A DNA stretch of 64,000 nucleotides, taken from UBA668 sp038328705 (GTDB taxonomy: Bacteria > Actinomycetota > Acidimicrobiia > Acidimicrobiales > Ilumatobacteraceae). The stretch is taken from assembly GCA_038328705.1 (NCBI GenBank), contig JBBQMG010000004.1, positions 1 through 64,000 of the forward strand, written 5' to 3'. A model generated the notes under the pieces. The model had not been told where the DNA came from. It did not search any database and worked only from the letters and a program-made list of their open reading frames with translations. Of this stretch, positions 16,213 to 24,735 are shown one piece after another (positions within the stretch are counted from its first letter, which is position 1; the number at the start of each line of letters is the position of its first letter). The translations under genes and the position numbers were made by a program.

Positions 16213-18348
16213 ATGCTCCGACGACTTGCAACATTCTGTTTTCGACACCGACGCCTCACCGTGCTGTTGTGGCTGATGGCGGTGGTCGGTGTCTCCCTTG
16301 CTGCTGGCGCCGCGGGTGGCGAGTATGCTCAGGGCGGACGTCTGCACGGCACCGACAGCGACCGGGCGTACGAGCTCTTGGTGGACGAGGCACCCGACGA
16401 CGCGAACATCGCCGGCGATGCGGCACAGCTGGTACTCACCGCACCGGGTGGCGTGAGCAGCCCCGGTGTCGCGTCGCAGGTCGATGCCTACCTGCAAGAA
16501 CTTGCCACGACTCTGGGCGTCATCTACAGCCCGTCTTCGTCCGCCGAGCTCACGGTCTCGGCAGACGGCACAGTGGCAACTGCCACCATCACCGTTGACA
16601 AGGACGACGCGAAGGTGACGGACCGCCTACTCGACCAGCGTGCGGCGCGGCAGGGCGCAGGGCTTGCGGTGGACTTCGGCGGATATCGCTTCCAGGACGG
16701 CGGCGTGCCCACCACCGAGTTGTTCGGCTTGCTGGCTGCCGTGGTCATCCTGCTCATCTCCTTCGGCTCCCTCGTCGCGATGGGGCTGCCCATCCTCACC
16801 GCCCTGTTCGGCATCGTCGTGGGCCTCGCCGGGGTCGAGCTCTGGGCGGCTCTCGTCGACACGCCTGAATTCACGGTGCAGGTTGCCTCGATGGTCGGCA
16901 TCGGCGTCGGGATCGATTACGCGTTGTTCATCGTGACCCGCTACCGCGAGGCGCTTCGGCGCACCGCGGATCCGCTGCAGGCGACGCTCGAGGCGATCGA
17001 CACCGCCGGTCGCGCAGTGGTGTTCGCCGGGGTCACGGTGATGATCTCGCTGCTCGGCATGCTGCTGATGGGCATGTCCTTCCTCAACGGGCTCGCCTTG
17101 GGCACATCGACCGCAGTGCTGGTGGCGGTGCTCGCCGCGCTCACTCTGTTGCCGGCGTCGCTGGGCTTTGTCGGGCACCGAATCGACCGGCTGTCGATCC
17201 ACCGTCGCGACCGCAAGCTTGATGAAACGGGCTGGCACCGATGGAGCCGCTTCGTGCAGCGACACCCGGCGGCCTGCGCGTTGGCGGGTCTGGGCGTTCT
17301 CGGGGCGCTTGTCATCCCCACGTTCGCGATGCGGTTGGCGTCGGCCGATGCCGGCAACGACCCACAGGGTACGACGACCCGCGCAGCGTACGACACGCTC
17401 GCAGACGGCTTTGGCCTCGGCTACAACGGGCCGCTGCTGGTGGTGACCCCGCTGGTCGGCAGTCCGACAGCGGCCGACCGCCTCGCCGCAGTCATTGCCG
17501 AGCAGCCAGGGGTCCTCGCCATTGCGGGTGTCGATGTGGCCGACTCCGGCACGGTTGCGGTGATCACCGTCATCCCGATCACCGGCCCCCAGGATGAGCG
17601 AACCGCCGACCTGGTACACACCCTTCGCGACGTCATCGCGACGAGCGGCATCACTGGCTACATCGGCGGGCAGACCGCGGGCGACGTCGACTTCTCCGAG
17701 CAGATGTCGGCACGACTGCCGATCTTCATCGGCGCCGTCCTGGTGCTGAGTTTCCTGCTACTGATGCTCGTGTTCCGCTCGATCCTGGTGCCGCTGAAGG
17801 CAGTGTTGCTCAACCTGTTGTCGATCGGAGCGGCGTATGGCGTTCTCGTCGCCGTGTTCCAGTGGGGCTGGCTCGGCTGGCTGATCGGTGTGAACGAAGG
17901 AGCGCCGATCGAGCCGTGGGCGCCGATGATGCTGTTTGCCATCGTGTTCGGTTTGTCCATGGACTACGAGGTCTTCCTGCTGTCGTCCGTGAAGGAACGA
18001 ATCGACCATGGCGAGCCGAACAGCGTTGCGGTCGTCGAGGGCTTGGCCTCGACCGCGCGGGTGATCACAGCTGCCGCTGCCATCATGGTGTGCGTGTTCG
18101 GCACCTTCGTTCTCGGCGACCTTCGCGCGATCAAGCTGATCGGTCTCGGTCTCGCTGTTGCTGTCCTTCTCGACGCGACGATCGTGCGAATGATCTTGGT
18201 GCCGGCAACGATGGAGTTGCTCGGCCCGCGGAACTGGTGGCTGCCGCGTCGTCTGGCGCGCGTGCTCCCGCGGTTGCCCGTCGAAGGCAACCACTCGGCA
18301 ACACCGCCGGCCCCGGTGGCCGAGCGAGTCCTCGAGGGGGTGCGATGA
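16213..18348 (+). CDS. MMPL/RND-family transporter
   Basis: A 711-residue RND-type membrane transporter with the MMPL domain in duplicate: a short N-terminal helix, an extracytoplasmic loop, about five helices, and the same again. Characteristic stretches are GIGVGIDYALFIVTRYREA in the first half and FGLSMDYEVFLLSSVKERI in the second; their Asp residues are the usual proton-relay sites. It probably exports a lipid or hydrophobic compound; the substrate is unknown. The ATG at 16213 begins the typical MLRRLATFCFRHRRLTVLLW N-terminus. The stop overlaps the histidine-kinase start (ATGATG/TGA), linking transport to the two-component system. Confidence 0.92.
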   Translation: MLRRLATFCFRHRRLTVLLWLMAVVGVSLAAGAAGGEYAQGGRLHGTDSDRAYELLVDEAPDDANIAGDAAQLVLTAPGGVSSPGVASQVDAYLQELATTLGVIYSPSSSAELTVSADGTVATATITVDKDDAKVTDRLLDQRAARQGAGLAVDFGGYRFQDGGVPTTELFGLLAAVVILLISFGSLVAMGLPILTALFGIVVGLAGVELWAALVDTPEFTVQVASMVGIGVGIDYALFIVTRYREALRRTADPLQATLEAIDTAGRAVVFAGVTVMISLLGMLLMGMSFLNGLALGTSTAVLVAVLAALTLLPASLGFVGHRIDRLSIHRRDRKLDETGWHRWSRFVQRHPAACALAGLGVLGALVIPTFAMRLASADAGNDPQGTTTRAAYDTLADGFGLGYNGPLLVVTPLVGSPTAADRLAAVIAEQPGVLAIAGVDVADSGTVAVITVIPITGPQDERTADLVHTLRDVIATSGITGYIGGQTAGDVDFSEQMSARLPIFIGAVLVLSFLLLMLVFRSILVPLKAVLLNLLSIGAAYGVLVAVFQWGWLGWLIGVNEGAPIEPWAPMMLFAIVFGLSMDYEVFLLSSVKERIDHGEPNSVAVVEGLASTARVITAAAAIMVCVFGTFVLGDLRAIKLIGLGLAVAVLLDATIVRMILVPATMELLGPRNWWLPRRLARVLPRLPVEGNHSATPPAPVAERVLEGVR

Positions 18349-19631
18349 TGGCCGCCGTGATGAAGCGCCTGTTCGGGGCCTACGCGCGCCCTCGGGTCTG
18401 GCTGGAGTCGACACACCTGCTCCTCGGCCTGCCCGTCGGCATCGGTCTGTTCACGATCGTGGTCACCATGCTCGCAGTGAGCACCGGCACACTCTTCAGC
18501 TTGGTCGGGCTGCCCCTACTGGTGATGACGGTGGCCGGTGGCCGCGTGGTTGGCCAGGTCGAACGGGCCCGTGTGAAGGCGTTGCTCGGTGTCGAGCTGC
18601 CTGCCCACGCACCGATCTCGTGGCAGCGGGGCCTCTGGCCGCGGGCCAAGCAGATACTGGCCGATCGGCCGAGTTGGAGGGGATTGGCCTACGCGTTACT
18701 GATGCTGCCGTGGGGAATTGTCACCTTCACCGCGACCGTCGTGCTGTGGACGGTGGCAGTCTCCCTCGTCTCGCTACCGCTGTGGGGGTGGGTCGGGGAG
18801 CCTCCACCGGCATTCACCGTCGATGGCACTCGGTTCCATCTGCACGGTTGGTCGCTGGTTGCTGCCGTCGCCGCCGCATCTCTAGTCGGTCTGCTGCTGA
18901 GCATCGTGCTCCCGAGGGTCGTGCATGCCTTGGCCTCGCTCGACGCGGCGCTGGCACGGCGGCTGCTCTCACCCAACGAAGCCAAACGACTCGCGGCGAG
19001 GGTTGCCGAGTTGGAGGTGAGCCGCAACGCTTCTGTCGAGTCGTCCACCACCGAGTTGCGTCGGATCGAACGCGACCTGCACGACGGGGCCCAGCAGCGA
19101 CTGGTCAGCCTGGCAATGAACCTCGGCCGTGCCAAGGAACAGCTGCAAGGCAGCGACGATGAGCGAGCACGTGAGCTCGTCGGCGCCGCCCACGACGAGG
19201 CGAAGCATGCAATTACGGAGCTGCGCGACCTCGTTCGGGGTATCCACCCGGCCGTGCTGACCGATCGTGGGCTCGACGCTGCTGTCTCGGCGCTGGTGGT
19301 TCGCTGCCCGGTACCGGTGAGCTTGCACACCGAGCTACCGCGCCGGCTGCCCGCAGCGATCGAGGCTGCCGCCTACTTCGTGGTCGCGGAAGCACTCACC
19401 AATGTCGCTAAGCACAGCAGGGCTCACTCGGCAAATGTCCGTGTGGCCGAGCGCGACGGCGTGCTCTTCGTCGAGGTACTCGACGACGGGGTCGGTGGGG
19501 CGAACGAACTGCACGGCGGCGGACTACGGGGGCTGCACGAGCGTGTGACTGCCGTGGAGGGCCGACTACGCGTTGTCAGTCCTTTCGGAGGGCCTACGGT
19601 CGTCAGCGTGGAGCTGCCATGCGCATTGTGA
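18345..19631 (+). CDS. Sensor histidine kinase (NarL-family partner, HisKA_3)
   Basis: A 428-residue membrane sensor kinase. Four hydrophobic segments occupy residues about 25-190 in a sensor-like region with little exposed loop, suggesting membrane-state sensing. A HisKA_3 dimerisation domain follows, with phospho-acceptor His246 in RIERDLHDGAQQR, then a HATPase domain with N-box AEALTNVAKHS and DDGVGG. The start at 18345 overlaps the MMPL stop. The 3' end overlaps the response regulator by 13 bp, so all three are co-translated. MMPL/kinase/regulator clusters in Actinobacteria often control their own transporter (inference). Confidence 0.93.
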   Translation: MMAAVMKRLFGAYARPRVWLESTHLLLGLPVGIGLFTIVVTMLAVSTGTLFSLVGLPLLVMTVAGGRVVGQVERARVKALLGVELPAHAPISWQRGLWPRAKQILADRPSWRGLAYALLMLPWGIVTFTATVVLWTVAVSLVSLPLWGWVGEPPPAFTVDGTRFHLHGWSLVAAVAAASLVGLLLSIVLPRVVHALASLDAALARRLLSPNEAKRLAARVAELEVSRNASVESSTTELRRIERDLHDGAQQRLVSLAMNLGRAKEQLQGSDDERARELVGAAHDEAKHAITELRDLVRGIHPAVLTDRGLDAAVSALVVRCPVPVSLHTELPRRLPAAIEAAAYFVVAEALTNVAKHSRAHSANVRVAERDGVLFVEVLDDGVGGANELHGGGLRGLHERVTAVEGRLRVVSPFGGPTVVSVELPCAL

Positions 19632-20263
19632 TCGTGGAGGATTCAGTGCTCTTACGCGAGGGCGTCACCAGGCTGCTCGAGGAATACGGTCACTCGGTGG
19701 TTGCTGCCGAAGGCGACGCCACCCGTCTGGTACCCGTCGTCGAGGAACACGCGCCCGACCTCGTGATCTTGGATGTTCGCATGCCTCCGACGCATACCGA
19801 CGAGGGCCTTCGAGCCGCCATCGAGCTGCGTATGGCGAGGCCGGCCACCCCGGTGCTGGTGCTCTCGCAGTACGTCGAAGAGAGATACGCCGTCGAGCTG
19901 CTGGCGATGGGCACCGTCGGTGTCGGCTACCTGCTCAAGGAGCGGGTGGCCGACGTTCGGGAGTTCGTCGACGCTGCCGTGCGAGTGGCCGACGGTGGCA
20001 CCGCACTCGACCCCGAGGTCGTGTCGCAGTTGTTCGCCCGGAGCCGCCGGCGCGACCCACTTGCGACGCTCACGCCGCGCGAACGCGAGGTCTTGTCGTT
20101 GATGGCGCAGGGCTTTTCCAACGGTGCCATCGCGGCGGCGCTGGTGGTCAGCGCTGGCGCTGTCGAAAAGCACATCTCGTCGATCTTCGCGAAGCTCGAT
20201 CTGCCACCGTCGGAACTGGAACATCGCCGCGTGCTGGCCGTGCTGCGACACCTGACGGGTTGA
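19619..20263 (+). CDS. NarL/LuxR-family response regulator
   Basis: A 214-residue regulator with an N-terminal receiver domain (1-120; phospho-acceptor Asp52 in VILDVRMPP, acidic pocket EDS, conserved Lys in YLLKERV) and a C-terminal LuxR helix-turn-helix (about 145-210; LTPREREVLSLMAQGFSNGAIA). Cognate partner of the overlapping histidine kinase. A likely target is its own MMPL operon; the palindrome at 16135-16158 is a candidate site. Confidence 0.94.
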   Translation: MRIVIVEDSVLLREGVTRLLEEYGHSVVAAEGDATRLVPVVEEHAPDLVILDVRMPPTHTDEGLRAAIELRMARPATPVLVLSQYVEERYAVELLAMGTVGVGYLLKERVADVREFVDAAVRVADGGTALDPEVVSQLFARSRRRDPLATLTPREREVLSLMAQGFSNGAIAAALVVSAGAVEKHISSIFAKLDLPPSELEHRRVLAVLRHLTG

Positions 20264-20288
20264 ACCCTCTGACCCGAGCGGCGTGGTG

Positions 20289-21836
20289 TCACGCCCCTCT
20301 ACTCGCTCGCCGGGGCCGACTGGTCACGCAATCGCAGGAATCGTTTGCGGAGGCGGCGGACCGATGTAGCGGGCGCTTGGTCGGATGATCTTGTTGTCCG
20401 CGGCCTGTTCGAGGATATTGGCGCACCACCCGATGACCCTGCTCGATGCGAACGTCGGGGTGAACATCTCGGGCGGAATGCCGCAACTGCATGACGACAC
20501 CAGCGTAGAACTCGACGTTCGTGCGCAGGTGGCGACCCGGCTTCAGTCGGTCGAGTATTCCGGTCACGCCGGCCTCCACGGCTTCCGCAAATGCCGTAAG
20601 GTCGCGGGCGGTTTCGTTGGCTGCCAGTCGACGTGCGACACCGCGGAGCATGACCGACCGCGGGTCGTCGGTGAGGTACACGGCATGCCCGAAGCCCATG
20701 ATCTTTTCGCCGCGTTCCACCATCGGCGCGACCACCTCCTCGATACGTTCCGGTGACCTGATCTCGTCGAGCAGCGCCAGTGCTCTGCTCGGTGCACCGC
20801 CATGGAGTGGACCGCTCAACGACCCGATGGCGGCAACCACGCAGGCGCCCATGTCGGCCCCGGTGGAGGCGACCACTCTGCCAGTGAAAGTTGAAGCGTT
20901 GAAGCCGTGATCTATGGTGGAGATGAGGTACTGCTCAACCGCGCGAGTGTGCTCCCCAGTAGGTTCGGCCCCGGTCAGCATCCACAGATAGTTCGCCGCG
21001 TAGCCAAGGTCGTCGCGGGGTTCGACGACCTCTCGACCGGCGCGTAGCCGGTGAAGGGCGCACAGCAGTGTGGGTGTGATCGCACACAGGAAGAGTGCGT
21101 CGAGCCGGCGCTGCTCAGGTCCGATGTCGATCACCGGTCGCATCCCGCGCTCTGCAGCCGCGAGCGAAAGAACGGTGCGTAAACCTTCGAGCGGTTCGCT
21201 GACCACAGCGACGGCTGGCAGGACTGCTCGCACCGACGATGTGATCTCGCGCAGGGGAGTCGCCTCGGCGATGAACTCGGCGCGCTCGCCAGCATCGGTG
21301 GGCAGTGCTCCGTAGACCATCAAGCGCCACACGTCCTCGATCGGCCGCCGCTCCGCAAGTTCCACGGCTGAGTACTGGCGATAGTGATAGAAGCCTTCGC
21401 TACCGCGGACGTCGCCGACCTCGGTGTCGGCCACGACCACTCCTTTGAGACCGCGTGGAACGTCGGCTGGCCCGATGGATGCGACACGCATCAGGTCGCG
21501 AAGCGACACCACACCAACCGGGTTGCCATGGTCGGTCACGGGCATGTGCCGGTAGCCGCGTTCGCGCATTATTGCCAACGCCGCGGGTACTTCGGTGGCG
21601 AGGTCGACGTCGTCAACCGGTGTGGTCATGACCGCACCCACGGTGCAGTCGTGTAGCCCGGTGGCGGTGGCCCGTAGCACGTCGCGTTCCGTGACAATGC
21701 CAACGGCCCTACTGCCTTCCATCACCAGTACCGAGCCAACTCGATGCTGGTGCATGCGGTGGATCGCGGCGGTGAGGGGCTCGTCAGCGAACGCCGCCAC
21801 TGGGGGAGCTGTCATCAACGAATCGATAGAACTCAT
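20289..21836 (-). CDS. CBS-domain citrate synthase fusion with 3' frameshift
   Basis: Residues about 5-125 form a pair of CBS domains and about 135 onward a citrate synthase-family domain. Active-site His residues are present (SGPLHGGAP and GFGHAVY); the Asp position reads TNVEFYAG (Glu). After EFYAGVVMQ the frame turns into unrelated sequence. From about 20486 another frame restores the family ending (CGIPPEMFTPTFASSRV, then GWCANILEQAADNKI), stopping at 20324. Comparing the two frames suggests a 2-base loss in a TGTG run, through mutation or sequencing error. CBS domains usually bind adenine nucleotides, suggesting energy-state control of carbon entry into the TCA or methylcitrate cycle. 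Divergent from an HTH-citrate synthase gene; the start is ATG 21836. Confidence 0.88.
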   Translation of the reverse strand: MSSIDSLMTAPPVAAFADEPLTAAIHRMHQHRVGSVLVMEGSRAVGIVTERDVLRATATGLHDCTVGAVMTTPVDDVDLATEVPAALAIMRERGYRHMPVTDHGNPVGVVSLRDLMRVASIGPADVPRGLKGVVVADTEVGDVRGSEGFYHYRQYSAVELAERRPIEDVWRLMVYGALPTDAGERAEFIAEATPLREITSSVRAVLPAVAVVSEPLEGLRTVLSLAAAERGMRPVIDIGPEQRRLDALFLCAITPTLLCALHRLRAGREVVEPRDDLGYAANYLWMLTGAEPTGEHTRAVEQYLISTIDHGFNASTFTGRVVASTGADMGACVVAAIGSLSGPLHGGAPSRALALLDEIRSPERIEEVVAPMVERGEKIMGFGHAVYLTDDPRSVMLRGVARRLAANETARDLTAFAEAVEAGVTGILDRLKPGRHLRTNVEFYAGVVMQLRHSARDVHPDVRIEQGHRVVRQYPRTGRGQQDHPTKRPLHRSAASANDSCDCVTSRPRRASRGA

Positions 21837-21867
21837 GCTCACCAGCGTGCCTACGTCGAGATAGCTG

Positions 21868-21892
21868 ATCAACGTTGATTATGGTCAACCAT
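21868..21892. promoter_or_regulatory. Two abutting palindromes between divergent citrate synthase genes
   Basis: ATCAACGTTGAT (21868-21879) is a perfect 12-bp palindrome. One base later ATGGT-CA-ACCAT (21881-21892) is a second inverted repeat, and TCAAC recurs in both. They lie in the very short gap between the divergent starts and are candidate operators for the HTH domain of the plus-strand gene. Confidence 0.5.
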
Positions 21893-23092
21893 GTGCAGTG
21901 GCTGACAACGTCCCAGGCAGCGCATCGCTTAGGCGTGAAGCCGGCCACCATCTACGCCTACGTCAGTCGTGGTGTCATCGAGAGCCATCGGGATGAAGAT
22001 CGCACCAGTCGCTTTCGTGCGATCGACGTGGAGGCGCTCGCGGTCCGCGGTCGCCCTCGCGAGGCGAGCCGTCACCATTCGTTGGATATCGAGATCTCTA
22101 CGCGAATCACCGAGATCGGCGACCACACCATTCGATATCGCGGGCATGACGCGCTGACACTGGCGCGTACGTGCTCCTTCGAGCGGGTGGCGGAGCTGCT
22201 GTGGACGGGCGAGTTGCCGTTGGTGACGCCGGTCTGGGTCGCCAGCGCGCGGCCGCTCGTGATCCCCAGTGAGTTGTCGATGCGTGATCATCTGCGCTTG
22301 GTGGCCGCACACGCTTCGGTCGGCGCCCGCGAGCGACGCGACATGCGGTCGGTCACCGACGAGGGTCGGCTTCTGATTGCGTCCATGATCGACTCGTTAC
22401 CGATGGCAGGCGATGGCCGCTGCCCCCGGTTGGCGCTGCCCGATGGCGTGTCTGTCCGTGGTTCGTTGGCGGGCCGGCTCTGGTCACGACTCTCACCGCG
22501 ACGATCGACGCCCGCGTTGATCGCCACGATGAATGCCGCGCTCGTCCTGCTGGCCGATCATGAGATGGCGGCAAGCACCTTGGCCGCTCGCGTCGCGGCC
22601 AGCACCCGTGCTGGGGTGCATGGCGTCGTCGCCGCCGGGATGGGCACGCTGGAAGGGTCACTGCACGGTGGCGAGAGCCGGCGCGCCCGCCGAGTGCTCG
22701 ATCGCGTCACGGTCGGGTCCGCGCAGGGTGCGATGTTGATGGCACTCGAACTGCACGGCAGGTTGCCTGGGTTCGGGCAGGTGCTGTACCCGTTGGGCGA
22801 CCCTCGGGCAGTGCTCCTGTTGCAGATGTTGCGCGATGCCGTCGGCCCACATCCGGCCATGATCGCCGCGGACGCATTGATCGCCGCCGCCGCCCGCCGC
22901 CGCCTGCCACCACCCAACGTCGACCTCGCACTGGCCGTGCTGGGGATGGTGGCCGCGATGCCCGAGGATGGTGGCGAAGCAATCTTCACGACCGCGCGAG
23001 TCGTCGGCTGGCTCGCACACGCAATGGAGGAGTACGACGAGCGGCCACTGCGCTTTCGTCCCCGCGCCGTGTATGTCGGGGCCAGCGGGTGA
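21881..23092 (+). CDS. Citrate synthase-like protein with N-terminal helix-turn-helix
   Basis: About 403 residues. The N-terminus (WLTTSQAAHRLGVKPATIYAYV) is a MerR/excisionase-type DNA-binding helix-turn-helix, followed by a citrate synthase-family domain (about 65-400). Active-site comparison: EGSLHGGES keeps the first catalytic His and PPNVD keeps the Asp, but the second His (GFGH in the family) is Gln in GFGQVLYPLGDPRA. The protein may thus be a catalytically weakened sensor-regulator. The start is ATG 21881, or GTG 21893, which would leave both palindromes outside the gene. It is divergent from the CBS-citrate synthase, its likely regulatory partner (inference). Confidence 0.87.
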   Translation: MVNHVQWLTTSQAAHRLGVKPATIYAYVSRGVIESHRDEDRTSRFRAIDVEALAVRGRPREASRHHSLDIEISTRITEIGDHTIRYRGHDALTLARTCSFERVAELLWTGELPLVTPVWVASARPLVIPSELSMRDHLRLVAAHASVGARERRDMRSVTDEGRLLIASMIDSLPMAGDGRCPRLALPDGVSVRGSLAGRLWSRLSPRRSTPALIATMNAALVLLADHEMAASTLAARVAASTRAGVHGVVAAGMGTLEGSLHGGESRRARRVLDRVTVGSAQGAMLMALELHGRLPGFGQVLYPLGDPRAVLLLQMLRDAVGPHPAMIAADALIAAAARRRLPPPNVDLALAVLGMVAAMPEDGGEAIFTTARVVGWLAHAMEEYDERPLRFRPRAVYVGASG

Positions 23093-23098
23093 CGGGAG

Positions 23099-23893
23099 TC
23101 AGCCGGAGACGGGCAGTGCGACCGCAGCCATGGCGATGGCCAGTGCATGGCCGAGGTTCAGCGAATCAACGCCACGATGCATTGGAATGCGAACTTCGAA
23201 CTGGCTGGCGCGGCGGGCCTCTTCGGTCAGGCCGGGCCCCTCGGCGCCCGCGATGAGCGCAACCTTGTCCGGCACGCTCATGTCGAACAGGCTGTTGGCC
23301 TCCGCTGCGGGGGTCAGTGCCCAGGTCTCGAAGCCGGCGTTTTTGAGGGACTCGATCGGGCTCGGCCACCGATCGCAGCGCATCACCGGCAGGTGCAGCA
23401 TCTCGCCCATCGAGACCCGCACCGCGCGACGCGAGTACGGGTCGGCGCAGGTGGGGTCGAGCAGCATGGCGTCGAACCCGAGCGCCCGTGCGGACCGCGC
23501 GACCGCACCGATGTTCTCCTTGTCGTTCGACCCTTCCAGCACCAGCACTCGACGGGCACCGGCCAGCACATCGGGCAGTGTCGGGTTCTCGCGCCGCTTC
23601 ACCGACGCCAACGCCCCACGATGAACGTCGAAGCCGGCGATCTCCTTCATCACCTGGCGGCTGGCGATGTAGACCGGCAGGCATATCGGTTCGACCGTGT
23701 CCCTCAGCCGCTCGTAACGCGAAGGGGAGAGCAGGAATGACTTGGCCGCGAATGTGGAGGCGACCAGTCGGGTGATGACCAGTTCACTTTCGGCAATGAA
23801 GTGGTCGAGCGTGTCCGCGGCGTCACCCTGGCCGCGAAGGCCCAGGTAGTCGGCAACGCGCGGGTCGTCGGCGGAGTCGATTTCAATCGGCAC
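23099..23893 (-). CDS. TrmH/SpoU-family RNA 2'-O-methyltransferase
   Basis: A 264-residue SPOUT-class methyltransferase that would transfer a methyl group from SAM to a ribose 2'-OH of tRNA or rRNA. An N-terminal substrate-binding part (1-105) precedes the SPOUT knot domain. Signature motifs are NIGAVARSARALGFDA, LIAGAEGPGLTEE and IPMHRGVDSLNLGHALAIAM. The GTG at 23893 with AGG five bases upstream is preferred; a longer frame to 23986 would overlap the divergent AlkB gene. The RNA target cannot be told from sequence. Confidence 0.9.
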   Translation of the reverse strand: MPIEIDSADDPRVADYLGLRGQGDAADTLDHFIAESELVITRLVASTFAAKSFLLSPSRYERLRDTVEPICLPVYIASRQVMKEIAGFDVHRGALASVKRRENPTLPDVLAGARRVLVLEGSNDKENIGAVARSARALGFDAMLLDPTCADPYSRRAVRVSMGEMLHLPVMRCDRWPSPIESLKNAGFETWALTPAAEANSLFDMSVPDKVALIAGAEGPGLTEEARRASQFEVRIPMHRGVDSLNLGHALAIAMAAVALPVSG

Positions 23894-23964
23894 TCGCCTG
23901 ACTCTATGGGTGCCGACGAAAGGAAGACGTTGCGAACAGGTGTTCGCTGCGCCAGGATGTCGCC

Positions 23965-24675
23965 ATGACCGGCCCCACCGCTCCACCCGTCGCCACCGAC
24001 TCTGAACTGATCTGGCAGCAGTGCCTGTTCGCGTTCGAAGAACCCAAGGTCAATGATGTGGATGTCGGCGGCAGCGGTCTCACTAGGACTTGGCTCGACG
24101 AGACGTCGTGGGTCGATTTCGTGCCGCGCTGGCTCAGTGGGGCCGACCTGGTCTTTGCCGAGCTGGTTGCCAAGCTGCCGTGGCGCCAGCGCGAAGTCAC
24201 CATGTACGACCGGCGCGTCGCCGAGCCACGGCTCACCGCTTGGTGGGGGCTCACCAATGGCGAGCCCGAGCCGCTGGCGGTGCTGCAGGAGGCCAGGGCT
24301 GCCCTCACCCGCCACTACTCGCGCCCGTTCGACTCCATTGGCTTCAACCTGTACCGCGATGGCCGCGATTCGGTGGCCTGGCACGCGGACCGCGAGCGCT
24401 ACACCCACGAAGACCCGGTCGTCGCGATTCTCAGTACTGGTGCGCCGCGGGCACTGCACATTCGGCCCAAGCCGTCGCAGGGCAAGGGTGCGCCGTCGAG
24501 TACATGGCACATTGGCCAGGGCGACCTGCTGGTGATGGGCGGCGCCTGCCAGCACGACTTCGAGCACTGCGTGCCAAAGGCAGCCCACGTCGAGGGCCCC
24601 CGCCTCAGCATCATGTTCCGACACAACATGGCCGACTGGCAGCCGCCCGATTCCGGCACGTACAACCAGGCGTGA
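23965..24675 (+). CDS. AlkB-type 2-oxoglutarate/Fe(II) dioxygenase
   Basis: A 236-residue AlkB-family protein that would oxidatively demethylate alkylated bases in DNA or RNA. Iron ligands His140 and Asp142 (SVAWHADRER) and distal His201 (DFEHCVPK) are in place. Arg213 and Arg219 in GPRLSIMFRH match the 2-oxoglutarate-binding motif. The substrate-recognition lid (NLYRDGRDS) precedes the iron site. It is divergent from the TrmH-type methyltransferase over a 71-bp gap and is probably monocistronic. Confidence 0.92.
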   Translation: MTGPTAPPVATDSELIWQQCLFAFEEPKVNDVDVGGSGLTRTWLDETSWVDFVPRWLSGADLVFAELVAKLPWRQREVTMYDRRVAEPRLTAWWGLTNGEPEPLAVLQEARAALTRHYSRPFDSIGFNLYRDGRDSVAWHADRERYTHEDPVVAILSTGAPRALHIRPKPSQGKGAPSSTWHIGQGDLLVMGGACQHDFEHCVPKAAHVEGPRLSIMFRHNMADWQPPDSGTYNQA

Positions 24676-24735
24676 GCACCATCTGTTCACCTCGCCGGTC
24701 CGGCCCAGGGGATCGAGCGAGGGCATACTAGGGCG

